Below, one piece after another: positions 29,615 through 37,903 of a DNA stretch of 64,000 bases. Positions within the stretch are counted from its first letter, which is position 1. Each line of letters starts with the position of its first letter. Position numbers and translations under genes: made by a program. The notes under the pieces are model-generated. The model had not been told where the DNA came from. It ran no database searches and saw only the letters and a program-made list of their open reading frames with translations. Source of the stretch: Actinomycetes bacterium (lineage in GTDB: Bacteria > Actinomycetota > Acidimicrobiia > Spongiisociales > JAHEDJ01); contig JAHEDK010000014.1 in the NCBI GenBank assembly GCA_024641245.1, forward strand, positions 1 to 64,000, given 5' to 3'.

Positions 29615-31183
29615 CTAGGAGAGCGGAACGCTCTGCCCGGCTTTGACGAATGCGTTGTCTGCGAACCAGATGCCTGCCGCGGCGGCGAGGCCTCCGGTGG
29701 CTCCGATCCAGGTTGCCCCTCCGGAGAGCGTGATCACTCCCAGGATCACCGGGATGACCACACCGATGAGTTGACCGCCGATCCACCACTCGCGCGCGTA
29801 GTGGCCGCGAGTCATGTGGTGCATTGCTGCTTCGATGTTGCGGGTCGGATGTGGGGTGGCCAGTTCGGCGAGCGCGAACAATCCGAGGACCGCCGCGCCG
29901 ATGACCAGTGTCCACCCGAATGCCCGCTCTGCCGTGTCGCCGACCTCGAAGAACAGAGCCGCCACAAGGGCCATCCCTCCGCCGGCGGCGAAGGCGCCGG
30001 CGATCATGTGGTAAAGCAGTACCGGACTCTGCCACAGGTCGCGTGCCTCAGCCTGGCCGAACAGGAAAGCCGTGTAGCCGGCGGTGGCGAGACCGAGTGG
30101 CAACCCGATCCAGGCCATGACCTCGACCAGGCCGTCGACCTCGAATACGCCGGCGAGGAACCAGGCGGCCAGCACGGCCGCGTAGGCGCTCAGGATGTAG
30201 GCACCGCGCACCAACCACGATCCGGGGTTGCCCTTGAGGATCAGATAGTGGAACCGGTCCGGGCGTTTGAGGTCCCACACCAGCAGCGCCCCGGTCAGGG
30301 CCAGGAACAGGCCGGCGACCAGCGGTGTTGCCCAGCGCATCCAGGCGTTGTCCAGTGCGGCGCCGAACAGCATGGCCATCGCAACCGCGATGGCGAGTCC
30401 GGCGGCGATTCCCTTGGTGAGGAAGTAGGCGGAGACACGCCATCCCCACGGCGCCGGATGATCGGTGTTGTAGACGACCCGCGGGGGAGCAGAGGAGTGA
30501 TCCTTCAAAGCCGTGCCGCCCGATTTGCGCCCGTTTGGTCCAGGGGTGAGGTCCACCGCCATGAACGATCCGGCCTGGGCCGGTTCCCGCCAGATACCTC
30601 CGTCGTGCAACGATGTTGCGGCGAGGGGGTCGATGCTGGCACCGTCTGCTCCGAGGTAGAAGAGGTTCGGGCCGGTGCCTTGTTCGGGGGCCCGGACGGT
30701 CGTCACCCGTGTCCTGACCAGGCCGGCGATCTCGGTCTGAGGGTTGTCCAGGTCGCCTGCCACGATCGCATGTTCGGGGCACACGACGACACAGGCGGGT
30801 TCGAGGCCGATCTCGACCCGGTGCACGCAGTAGTTGCACTTCTGAGCCGTGTGTTCGTGCGGGTCGATGTAGAGAGAGTCGTATGGGCATGCCTGCATGC
30901 ACGACTTGCATCCGATGCAGCGGTCGGTGTCGAAGTCGACGATCCCATCCGTGCGCTTGTGGAGTGCGGTCGTTGGGCAGATCGCAACGCAGGGCGCGTC
31001 GGTGCAGTGGTTGCAGCGCATGACCGAGAAGAAGCGCTTGGTGTCGGGCCATGCGCCCTTCTCGACATATTTAACCCAGGTGCGGTTGACGCCGAGTGGT
31101 ACCCCGTGTTCGGTCTTGCAGGCGACCGTGCAGGCGTGACAGCCAATGCACTTTGTCTGGTCGATGACGAATCCGTACCTCAG
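29615..31183 (-). CDS. Fused 4Fe-4S ferredoxin (PsrB/SoeB-like) + NrfD/PsrC-like membrane subunit, probable CTG start
   Basis: Frame extends upstream of the 31021 ATG: (L)RYGFVIDQTKCIGCHACTVACKTEHGVPLGVNRTWVKYVEKGAWPDTKRFFSVMRCNHC...; CTG 31183 preceded by GGGAGG; in-frame TGA upstream and no ATG/GTG/TTG in between. Confidence 0.82.
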   Translation of the reverse strand: MRYGFVIDQTKCIGCHACTVACKTEHGVPLGVNRTWVKYVEKGAWPDTKRFFSVMRCNHCTDAPCVAICPTTALHKRTDGIVDFDTDRCIGCKSCMQACPYDSLYIDPHEHTAQKCNYCVHRVEIGLEPACVVVCPEHAIVAGDLDNPQTEIAGLVRTRVTTVRAPEQGTGPNLFYLGADGASIDPLAATSLHDGGIWREPAQAGSFMAVDLTPGPNGRKSGGTALKDHSSAPPRVVYNTDHPAPWGWRVSAYFLTKGIAAGLAIAVAMAMLFGAALDNAWMRWATPLVAGLFLALTGALLVWDLKRPDRFHYLILKGNPGSWLVRGAYILSAYAAVLAAWFLAGVFEVDGLVEVMAWIGLPLGLATAGYTAFLFGQAEARDLWQSPVLLYHMIAGAFAAGGGMALVAALFFEVGDTAERAFGWTLVIGAAVLGLFALAELATPHPTRNIEAAMHHMTRGHYAREWWIGGQLIGVVIPVILGVITLSGGATWIGATGGLAAAAGIWFADNAFVKAGQSVPLS

Positions 31184-31230
31184 CTTGCCCTCCCAGATTC
31201 ACTCCGGACTGCGAATGTTGAAATGTCCGG

Positions 31231-31455
31231 CTACGCCTTGACGACGACGAAATGGTATTCGTTGTCCTGCTCGAACTGCTCCTTGAGCGGGTTGCCGGTG
31301 TCTTTCGACCAGGCCGGGATATCGCTGAGGGCGCCCCGATCGGTTGCGATCAGTTCGACCGTCTGGCCGCTGTCGGCGCCGGTGACTGCCTGGCTGAGTT
31401 TCAGGACGGGCATTGGGCACTGGAGGTTGCGAGCATCGACCGTGATATCTGCCAT
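31231..31455 (-). CDS. tusA: TusA-family sulfur carrier protein
   Basis: MADITVDARNLQCPMPVLKLSQAV, CPxP motif. Confidence 0.9.
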   Translation of the reverse strand: MADITVDARNLQCPMPVLKLSQAVTGADSGQTVELIATDRGALSDIPAWSKDTGNPLKEQFEQDNEYHFVVVKA

Positions 31456-31467
31456 GTGTTCTCCTTT

Positions 31468-31995
31468 CTAGATGAACAGACTGATCGTCGCCTGCTTCAT
31501 CAGGCTGATTGCCGAACCTGCTCCTACGGGGGCAGACAAACCATCGATTAGATGCTCGTCTTTGAGGCCCATGAGATCCATGGTCATCTGGCAGGGCCAG
31601 AGGTTGACGCCCAAGTCGATCGCCATGTCGAGCAACTCCTGGACGGAGGCGACGTTGTGATCTTCGGCCAGACCGCGCATCATGGCCGGGCCCATTCCGG
31701 CGAAGTGCAACTTTGACAAGCCGAGTCCGGATGCAGAACTGTTGTGGAACATCGACAGCATCTTCTGACGCCAGTCGTCGCCGGTTAGGCCTGCATCTTC
31801 CTTCTTGAGGATGCCGAGTCCCCAGAACGTGAAGAACACCGTTACGTCCATGCCGTAGGCGGCGCCGGTGGTTGCCAGGATCAGTACGGGCCAGGCTTTG
31901 TCGAGGTCGCCCGAGGCGGCGATGATGACCATCTTCTCCTTTTCGGGAGCGGTCTCCTCGGTGGCGGGTTCGGTCTGATGATCGGTAGCCGTCAT
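31468..31995 (-). CDS. DsrE/DsrE2-like sulfurtransferase family protein
   Basis: MVIIAASGDLDKAWPVLILATTGAAYGMDVTVFFTFWGLGILKK...LGVNLWPCQMTMDLMGL; ATG 31995. Confidence 0.85.
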   Translation of the reverse strand: MTATDHQTEPATEETAPEKEKMVIIAASGDLDKAWPVLILATTGAAYGMDVTVFFTFWGLGILKKEDAGLTGDDWRQKMLSMFHNSSASGLGLSKLHFAGMGPAMMRGLAEDHNVASVQELLDMAIDLGVNLWPCQMTMDLMGLKDEHLIDGLSAPVGAGSAISLMKQATISLFI

Positions 31996-32030
31996 CGTCC
32001 CTCCTTCTGTTGGTCTCCCCAGGCGCCTAT

Positions 32031-32046
32031 ATGCGCTTCGACGCAT
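32031..32046. promoter_or_regulatory. Candidate operator palindrome, site 1 (ATGCG-N6-CGCAT)
   Basis: ATGCG cttcga CGCAT in the divergent dsrE2/arsR gap. Confidence 0.55.
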
Positions 32047-32137
32047 CCTGGTACGGCCGGTTGGGTGCGTCAACCGGTTCCAGGGTTTTTCTCCAGACGT
32101 TCCATCCCCAGCACCTAATCGGCTAGGTTTCGCCACT

Positions 32138-32470
32138 ATGCATTCCGTCACCGATGAGCTAATCGCCCTGCACGCAGGTGTCTGCAAGGGGATTGCCGAC
32201 CCCAAACGGCTTCTGATCATCAATGCGCTGCGCGATGGCGAGCGTCCGGTCATGGAACTCTGCGAAGAACTGCAACTCCCGCAGGCGAACGTGTCTCAAC
32301 ATCTGGCGGTGTTGCGCGAGCGCGGCCTGGTGCTGACCCGTCGTGACGCGCAGCGGGTGTTCTACTCGTTGACGTCGGACAAGATCACCCAGGCCATCGA
32401 CCTTTTGCGCGAGGTGATGGCAGAGCAAATGCAGGTGGATGCCGAAGAGCCGCGGGCGGCCAACTCGTAG
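32138..32470 (+). CDS. ArsR-family (wHTH) transcriptional regulator
   Basis: GICKGIADPKRLLIINAL-like region, MELCEELQLPQANVSQHLAVLRERGLVLTRRDAQRVFYSL. Confidence 0.9.
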   Translation: MHSVTDELIALHAGVCKGIADPKRLLIINALRDGERPVMELCEELQLPQANVSQHLAVLRERGLVLTRRDAQRVFYSLTSDKITQAIDLLREVMAEQMQVDAEEPRAANS

Positions 32471-32541
32471 TCTCCCGGCCGCCGGCCCCTCGGGGCACGG
32501 GAAGAACCTCTTGCCGGGTCCCGAGGTCATTCATAAACTAC

Positions 32542-32557
32542 ATGCGCCGTTTCGCAT
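32542..32557. promoter_or_regulatory. Candidate operator palindrome, site 2 (ATGCG-N6-CGCAT)
   Basis: ACATGCG ccgttt CGCATGT between arsR and rhodanese-MBL gene. Confidence 0.55.
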
Positions 32558-32595
32558 GTCAGGCCACGGATGCGCCTGTGAGGAGGGATTGCCAG

Positions 32596-33723
32596 ATGCC
32601 CGGCTCGATTACCACCGACGACCTCGCCCGGAGGATCGAAGACGCCGAGAGGCTCCCCTACATTCTCGACCTGCGCGCCGGCGATCAGTTCGAGCGCTGG
32701 CGGATCGAGGGCAAGCTCGCCCTCGATACAGTCAACATCCCATACTGGACGGCTCTCGGAGACATCGAGGGTATCGCCGCCACGCTTCCGCAGGACCAGG
32801 ACGTGATCGCCATCTGCGCCCACGGCGGTTCGTCCGGCATGGTCGTCGAGATGATGGACAGGGCGAACGTCATGAACCTCGAAGGCGGTATGGACCTGTG
32901 GGCCAACACGCTGATTCCGAGGACCCTCTTCGACGACGGAACCCATTTCGTGATCCAACTCGATCGGATGGCGAAGGCGTGTCTCTCGTATGTCGTGGGC
33001 GCTCGCGGCCATACGATGGCCGTCATCGACCCGGCCGCCGACGTCGACCGTTACCTGGCGCTGGCGTTCGATTATGAGGCGGCGATCACCGACATCTTCG
33101 ACACTCATTTGCACGCCGACCACATTTCGCTGGGGGTGGCGATGGCCGAGCGGACCGGTGGGATCTATCGCATATCGCCCGGTGACGCCGAGGACGGAGT
33201 GTTTGAGTTCACTGCCCTCGAAGATGGACAGGTTTTCACGTTCGGCGAGATGGAGATGATCGTCCGCTCGGTGGCGACCCCCGGCCACACGCCCGGTTCG
33301 ACGTCGCTCGAAGTGCACGGTCGCTATCTGATGACCGGTGACGCCGTCTTTGTCACGGGCGTCGGCCGCCCCGACCTGGGCGGCGAGACCGAGCCCTGGG
33401 CGAAAGATCTGTTCAACACGATTCACGTGAAGCTATCGCCCCTCGATCCCGCACTGGAGGTCTGCCCGGCGCACTACACGAGCCGGGCCGAGTCGCTGGA
33501 AGACGGCACGCTGCGTCGCTCGCTGGGTGATCTGCTGGAGAACGACCCGGTTGTGTCAATCGCCGATGAGGCCGAGTTCGTCGACTTCGTGGTCTCGCAC
33601 CTCGGCGAGCCGCCCGCCATCTACGCAGACATCCGCAAAGTGAACCTCGGAGTGCTGACGCCGGACGCCGAAAAGGCCAAGGAACTCGAAGTCGGCCGCA
33701 ACGAGTGTGCTCTGTCCAAGTGA
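32596..33723 (+). CDS. Rhodanese-like domain fused to MBL-fold hydrolase (persulfide dioxygenase-like)
   Basis: DLRAGDQFERWRIEGKL...AICAHGGSSG, then THLHADHISLGVAMAERTGG...VATPGHTPGSTSLEV..GDAVFVTGVGRPDL; GAGGAGGG RBS region before ATG 32596. Confidence 0.88.
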   Translation: MPGSITTDDLARRIEDAERLPYILDLRAGDQFERWRIEGKLALDTVNIPYWTALGDIEGIAATLPQDQDVIAICAHGGSSGMVVEMMDRANVMNLEGGMDLWANTLIPRTLFDDGTHFVIQLDRMAKACLSYVVGARGHTMAVIDPAADVDRYLALAFDYEAAITDIFDTHLHADHISLGVAMAERTGGIYRISPGDAEDGVFEFTALEDGQVFTFGEMEMIVRSVATPGHTPGSTSLEVHGRYLMTGDAVFVTGVGRPDLGGETEPWAKDLFNTIHVKLSPLDPALEVCPAHYTSRAESLEDGTLRRSLGDLLENDPVVSIADEAEFVDFVVSHLGEPPAIYADIRKVNLGVLTPDAEKAKELEVGRNECALSK

Positions 33724-33757
33724 GAACCCCGCCGGACGGCGGAGTACCCTCTCGGTC

Positions 33758-34105
33758 GTGAGCACGTCCCGGAATCCGATTCGCCCCAACGACGGCAGCC
33801 GCGCCCGGGATCATCTTGCCAATGAGCGGACCTTCCTGGCCTGGGTGCGTACCGCCCTCGGCATCATCGGTCTTGGTGTCCTGGTCGGAAAGCTGGTTGA
33901 GGTTCAGGGGGTTGAGGCGGAGATCGCCGGCCTCACGATGGTGGGTATGGGCGCCGCCTCGCTCATCTACGCGACGATTCGCTACGAGCGGGTTCGCGTG
34001 CAACTCGAAGAGGGCATGTTTCAGACTGCCTCCACCGGGCCGATTGTGATCACCGCCCTGGCGTTGCTCATGACGGCCGCCGCCGTCGTCTTCGTGCTGG
34101 TGTAG
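33758..34105 (+). CDS. DUF202 family small membrane protein
   Basis: RDHLANERTFLAWVRTALGIIGLGVLVGKL; GTG start 7 nt after TACCCT. Confidence 0.85.
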   Translation: MSTSRNPIRPNDGSRARDHLANERTFLAWVRTALGIIGLGVLVGKLVEVQGVEAEIAGLTMVGMGAASLIYATIRYERVRVQLEEGMFQTASTGPIVITALALLMTAAAVVFVLV

Positions 34106-34117
34106 GGGCCGATCGCC

Positions 34118-35653
34118 GTGCAGCCCTCGACCGCACGGGCAGGCCGGCCTCGGCCTGCGGATGTGATCGCCGGATTGAGTGTTGCTTTCGTCCTCATTCC
34201 ACAGTCGCTGGCCAACGCCGAGATCGCCGGAGTTCCCGTCTACGTTGGCTTGTACGCAGCCGCCCTGCCCTCGCTGGCAGCTGCCTTCTTCGTCTCCTCA
34301 CCGTACCTCCAGACCGGACCGGTGGCGTTGACGGCCTTGTTAACGTTTGGAGCATTGCAGGGTTTGGGTGCTGAGCCCGGTACCGCCGAGTACGTGGCCC
34401 TGGCCGCCTTGTTGGCTCTTGTCGTCGGAGTGGTGAGGACGCTCATCGGCGTATTCCGCGGTGGGTTCCTGGCGTACTTCATGTCCCAGCCGGTGCTGAT
34501 CGGGTTCACGTCGGCGGCCGCCATTCTCATTCTCTCTTCGCAGATCCCGACCGCGGTCGGGGTGGTGGGGCCGGATGGCCAGATCCTCGAGAAGGCGTGG
34601 TGGGCGCTGATCCATATATCCGAGTGGGAACCGGCGGCGGTTGGGTTGTCGCTGGTCACCGCTGCACTGGTGCTCGGCGGGCGCAGACTCCACCGCCTGT
34701 TTCCCGGGGTGCTGGTCGCCGTGATCCTGGGGATCGTGTTCAGCGTGGTGACCGATTACGACGGTCTCATCGTGGGAGATGTGCCGGCCGGACTGCCGCC
34801 CTTCTCTCTCGATCTGCCCTGGGGCTCGCTCCCGTCTCTGTTGGTCAGCGGAGTGGTCATCGCCCTGGTCGGGTTCGCCGAGGCGGCCGCCATTTCGCGT
34901 ACGTTTGCGGCTCAGGAGCGCCAGACCTGGAGCCCCGATCGGGAGTTCATCAGCCAGGGTGTCGCCAACCTCGCTTCGGGGATCTCCGGTGGGTTTCCCG
35001 TTGGAGGGTCGTTTGCTCGTTCGTCGGTAGCGCGACTGGCCGGTGGGAAGACCCGGTGGGTCGGTGCGATCTCCGGGCTCGTAGTGCTGGCGTTCCTGCC
35101 CGTCGCCGGAGTTCTGTCGCCCCTGCCCCGGGCCATCCTCGGCGCCATCGTGATCTCGGCGGTTGCCCAACTCATCCGGCTGTCGCCTTTGTGGACGATG
35201 TGGAAGCACTCGAAGCCACAGACTGCCGTTTTGTGGACGACGTTCTCCCTGACGCTCATCCTCAGTCCGCGGGTCGAGTTCGCCGTCATCACCGGCATCG
35301 GACTGGGAATCCTCATCCATGTGTGGAGGGAGATCAAGGTCGGCGTCGGTTCGAGCTTCGACGGGCAGACGCTGCGCCTCACTCCGACCGGGGTGCTCTT
35401 CTTCGGGTCGGCACCGCCGCTCAACGAGGCGCTTCTCCAGTTGCTCGCCGATCACCAGGATGCGAGCGCTCTCGTATTCGACCTCGGCAGCCTGGGCCGG
35501 ATCGACTACACCGGGGCGCTCGTCCTCAAGAGCGTTGCCGAACAGGCGGGGGTCGCCGGCCTCGAGGTCTCGTTTGAGAATGTGCCGCCGCAGACCAGGC
35601 GCATTCTCGGGCGTATTCTCGAGCAGAAACTCCCTGAGGTCGGAGAGCCATGA
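34118..35653 (+). CDS. SulP family anion/sulfate permease with STAS domain
   Basis: RPADVIAGLSVAFVLIPQSLANAEIAGVPVYVGLYAAALPSL; STAS VFDLGSLGRIDYTGALVLKSV. Confidence 0.92.
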   Translation: MQPSTARAGRPRPADVIAGLSVAFVLIPQSLANAEIAGVPVYVGLYAAALPSLAAAFFVSSPYLQTGPVALTALLTFGALQGLGAEPGTAEYVALAALLALVVGVVRTLIGVFRGGFLAYFMSQPVLIGFTSAAAILILSSQIPTAVGVVGPDGQILEKAWWALIHISEWEPAAVGLSLVTAALVLGGRRLHRLFPGVLVAVILGIVFSVVTDYDGLIVGDVPAGLPPFSLDLPWGSLPSLLVSGVVIALVGFAEAAAISRTFAAQERQTWSPDREFISQGVANLASGISGGFPVGGSFARSSVARLAGGKTRWVGAISGLVVLAFLPVAGVLSPLPRAILGAIVISAVAQLIRLSPLWTMWKHSKPQTAVLWTTFSLTLILSPRVEFAVITGIGLGILIHVWREIKVGVGSSFDGQTLRLTPTGVLFFGSAPPLNEALLQLLADHQDASALVFDLGSLGRIDYTGALVLKSVAEQAGVAGLEVSFENVPPQTRRILGRILEQKLPEVGEP

Positions 35654-35708
35654 CCCCTTCTTGCGTCGATTATGGGTACTGAGCGCCCCTTTCTCACGCA
35701 AGAAGGGG
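35654..35708. repeat. Dispersed palindromic repeat, family 2 copy 1
   Basis: CCCCTTCTTGCGT ... ACGCAAGAAGGGG, perfect 13-bp arms. Confidence 0.85.
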
Positions 35709-36274
35709 TGCGTCCGGGACCGCTCGGGGTGATCCTCGCCGGGGGGGCCTCGACCCGCATGGGCGTCGACAAGGCCCTAGTCGAACTGCGCGGTGAACCG
35801 CTGGTTACACATGTGGCGCGAGCGCTCGAAGCGGTGTGCGGCGAGGTGCTGGTGGTCGGCCGGGAGGGAACCCTGGCCGGCATCGAATGTGTCCCCGATG
35901 ATCGCCTCGGACCGCTCGGCCCTGCTGCCGGCGTGGCGACCGCCTTGCGGGTATCCGAAGGGCGCCCGGTGCTGGTCGTGGCTGTCGATCAGCCGTTCCT
36001 CCGGGTCGAGACCCTGGCCGGATTGGTGCAGCAGGACCGGACCACGGTGCCTCACGATGAAGTGCTCCAAATCACTTGCGCGCTCTACACGCCCGACGTG
36101 TTCGACGCGGTGACCCGGGCGGTGGTCGATGGCGTTCCGTTGTGGAAAGCGGTGAAGGCGGGCGCCGTGATAATCGACGAACCGGAATGGCGGTCGTGGG
36201 GTGAGGATGGTCGCTCGTGGTTCAGTGTCGATACACCCGCCGCTCTGGCCGATGGCCTGGCGCGGTTCGGCTGA
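35672..36274 (+). CDS. mobA: MobA-like molybdenum cofactor guanylyltransferase
   Basis: GVILAGGASTRMGVDKALVELRGEPLVTHV...PDDRLGPLGPAAGVATAL; start could be GTG 35708, as the first 12 codons lie inside the palindromic repeat. Confidence 0.85.
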   Translation: MGTERPFLTQEGVRPGPLGVILAGGASTRMGVDKALVELRGEPLVTHVARALEAVCGEVLVVGREGTLAGIECVPDDRLGPLGPAAGVATALRVSEGRPVLVVAVDQPFLRVETLAGLVQQDRTTVPHDEVLQITCALYTPDVFDAVTRAVVDGVPLWKAVKAGAVIIDEPEWRSWGEDGRSWFSVDTPAALADGLARFG

Positions 36275-36282
36275 CGTTCACC

Positions 36283-36336
36283 TCGTTTTTGCGTCGATTC
36301 CGGGCGCCCTCCGCACTTTTCTGACGCAAGAAGGGG
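36283..36336. repeat. Dispersed palindromic repeat, family 2 copy 2
   Basis: CTCGTTTTTGCGTCGATTCCGGGCGCCC...CTGACGCAAGAAGGGG, downstream of mobA. Confidence 0.75.
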
Positions 36337-36403
36337 ATTGTTTTGGCCGACAAAGCGGCGCTGCGTGTTGTAAACTATCGTCGACTACCTGAAGGAGTTG
36401 CTG

Positions 36404-36622
36404 ATGGCGGAGGACCACCCACCGATTCTCGATGCCGCCCAGGTGGCAGAACTGCTGGGGATGAACGTGCAGATGGTTCGCATGTATGCCCGCGAAGGTC
36501 GGATCCCCGCCTACCGCCTGCCGGGTGGTCGTGCGTTCAAGTTCTTCCGGGACGAGGTGTTCGAGTTCCTCAAGGCCCATCCGGCCGTTGAGATCCCCGA
36601 AGAAATCAGTGTTGAAGAGTGA
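36404..36622 (+). CDS. Helix-turn-helix DNA-binding protein (excisionase/MerR-type)
   Basis: ILDAAQVAELLGMNVQMVRMYAREGRIPAYRLPGGRAFKFFRDEVFEFL; AGGAG RBS and TAAACT upstream. Confidence 0.85.
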   Translation: MAEDHPPILDAAQVAELLGMNVQMVRMYAREGRIPAYRLPGGRAFKFFRDEVFEFLKAHPAVEIPEEISVEE

Positions 36623-37139
36623 AGGCGATGGTCGAGAGCGGGATGAACCATTCCGTCTGATTGCGGTCCAAGACCACAATGTGGTCGGCGCCGACGACGC
36701 TGATGGTTCCGGTTAGTGAGTCTGAAACGGAGGAGAAGATCTCGATGAATTCCCCAGACATTTCAAGTTCGAGCATTCGAGATCGGTACGATGGAGAGCC
36801 GTTGGCACGACCTTGTCCGCCTTCCTGATTGCGGCGTATAACCCGCAATGAGACGAGACCGGCGAGGTTGACGTTGGCGAGTGAGTGGGGAGTTTGGATG
36901 ATGGCCAGGTCACCGGCAACGTGCGTGACGGTGCCAGTGAGTGAGATGCCGGCGCCGGTGGCGCCGACCTCATCGCCGCGGTTCATGAGCTCAAACGCGA
37001 CATCCTGCAATGTTCTGCGCCGCAGCGCGTGCCTGGTGGCATCGTTCTCAACTGCTTCGGCCTCGAGTCGGAACTCGCCCCCGACCTGCTGGCGAAGCTC
37101 CGAAGCGAGGTCGTCGAAATCCGGATTGTCCCAGTCCAT
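36606..37139 (-). CDS. Hypothetical protein with two possible Sm-like beta repeats
   Basis: 177 aa; LTGTVTHVAGDLAIIQTPHSLANVNLAGLVSLRVI and LTGTISVVGADHIVVLDRNQTEWFIPLSTIAFTL. Confidence 0.7.
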   Translation of the reverse strand: MDWDNPDFDDLASELRQQVGGEFRLEAEAVENDATRHALRRRTLQDVAFELMNRGDEVGATGAGISLTGTVTHVAGDLAIIQTPHSLANVNLAGLVSLRVIRRNQEGGQGRANGSPSYRSRMLELEMSGEFIEIFSSVSDSLTGTISVVGADHIVVLDRNQTEWFIPLSTIAFTLQH

Positions 37140-37186
37140 CTTCTCGCCACCGTCGCTGGACTTGTCGGTGAAAGGCTAACGAGGAA

Positions 37187-37903
37187 ATGACGGTCGAGCA
37201 GTCGAAACCCGCCCACCGGACCCGCCCGTCGTTGACCGGTCGCCTGTCGATGGGGCATGTCATCATGATCACTGCAGGTCTGCTGGCCGTGCTCGTCAAC
37301 TTCGCCTTGCTGCGGGCGCGGGACGAGACCTCCCTGGTTGCGGTGGCGGCTACCGACCTCGTGCGCGGCACGAAGGTCAGTGCAGACGCCTTTCGGATGG
37401 CCGAAGTCCAGGTGGATCCGGATGTCTTGTCCACCCTCGTACCGGCGGAATACTTGCTCGACCTGGAGGACCGGATTGTTGCCCGAGCCGTCGCGCAGGG
37501 AGAGCTCGTCTCCGTCTCCGATTTCGTTGAGGCTGCTGCGCCGTCCGAACAACGGGCCATGAGCATCCCGGTTGATCGGGTTCATGCCACCGGCGGAATG
37601 ATCGGTGACCACGACGTTGTCGACGTTATCGGCGTTGCCGATGGAGTGGCGGAATACATCGTCCTCGCCGCACCCGTCCTTGATGTGGCTCCGTCATCCG
37701 GCACCGGACTTGGATCGAGTGGCCAGTATTACGTTACGATTGCAGTCGACTCGCTTACGGCCTTGCGAATCGCCAGCGCGCTCGATGGAGGATCGATCGA
37801 GATCATCAGGTCGACCGGCGCCAGCGAACCAACACAGATGGTTTTCCCGCAACCGGCCGCATCCGAATCAGCATCTTCAGGCGAACCCGATGCGGGAAGC
37901 TGA
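37187..37903 (+). CDS. cpaB: SAF-domain pilus assembly protein CpaB/RcpC-like
   Basis: Single TM then VAVAATDLVRGTKVSADAFRMAEVQVD..VPAEYLLDLEDRIVARAVAQGELVS; first gene of Tad operon. Confidence 0.8.
   Translation: MTVEQSKPAHRTRPSLTGRLSMGHVIMITAGLLAVLVNFALLRARDETSLVAVAATDLVRGTKVSADAFRMAEVQVDPDVLSTLVPAEYLLDLEDRIVARAVAQGELVSVSDFVEAAAPSEQRAMSIPVDRVHATGGMIGDHDVVDVIGVADGVAEYIVLAAPVLDVAPSSGTGLGSSGQYYVTIAVDSLTALRIASALDGGSIEIIRSTGASEPTQMVFPQPAASESASSGEPDAGS

Noticed and set aside
29351-31471. 706-aa plus-strand ORF
   Set aside because: Antisense to the Mo oxidoreductase end, FeS-NrfD and TusA genes, whose motifs are clear
32540-32559. Rho-independent terminator after arsR
   Set aside because: Short 7-bp stem without T-tract, and the same ATGCG-N6-CGCAT palindrome recurs in the divergent promoter gap, so an operator fits better
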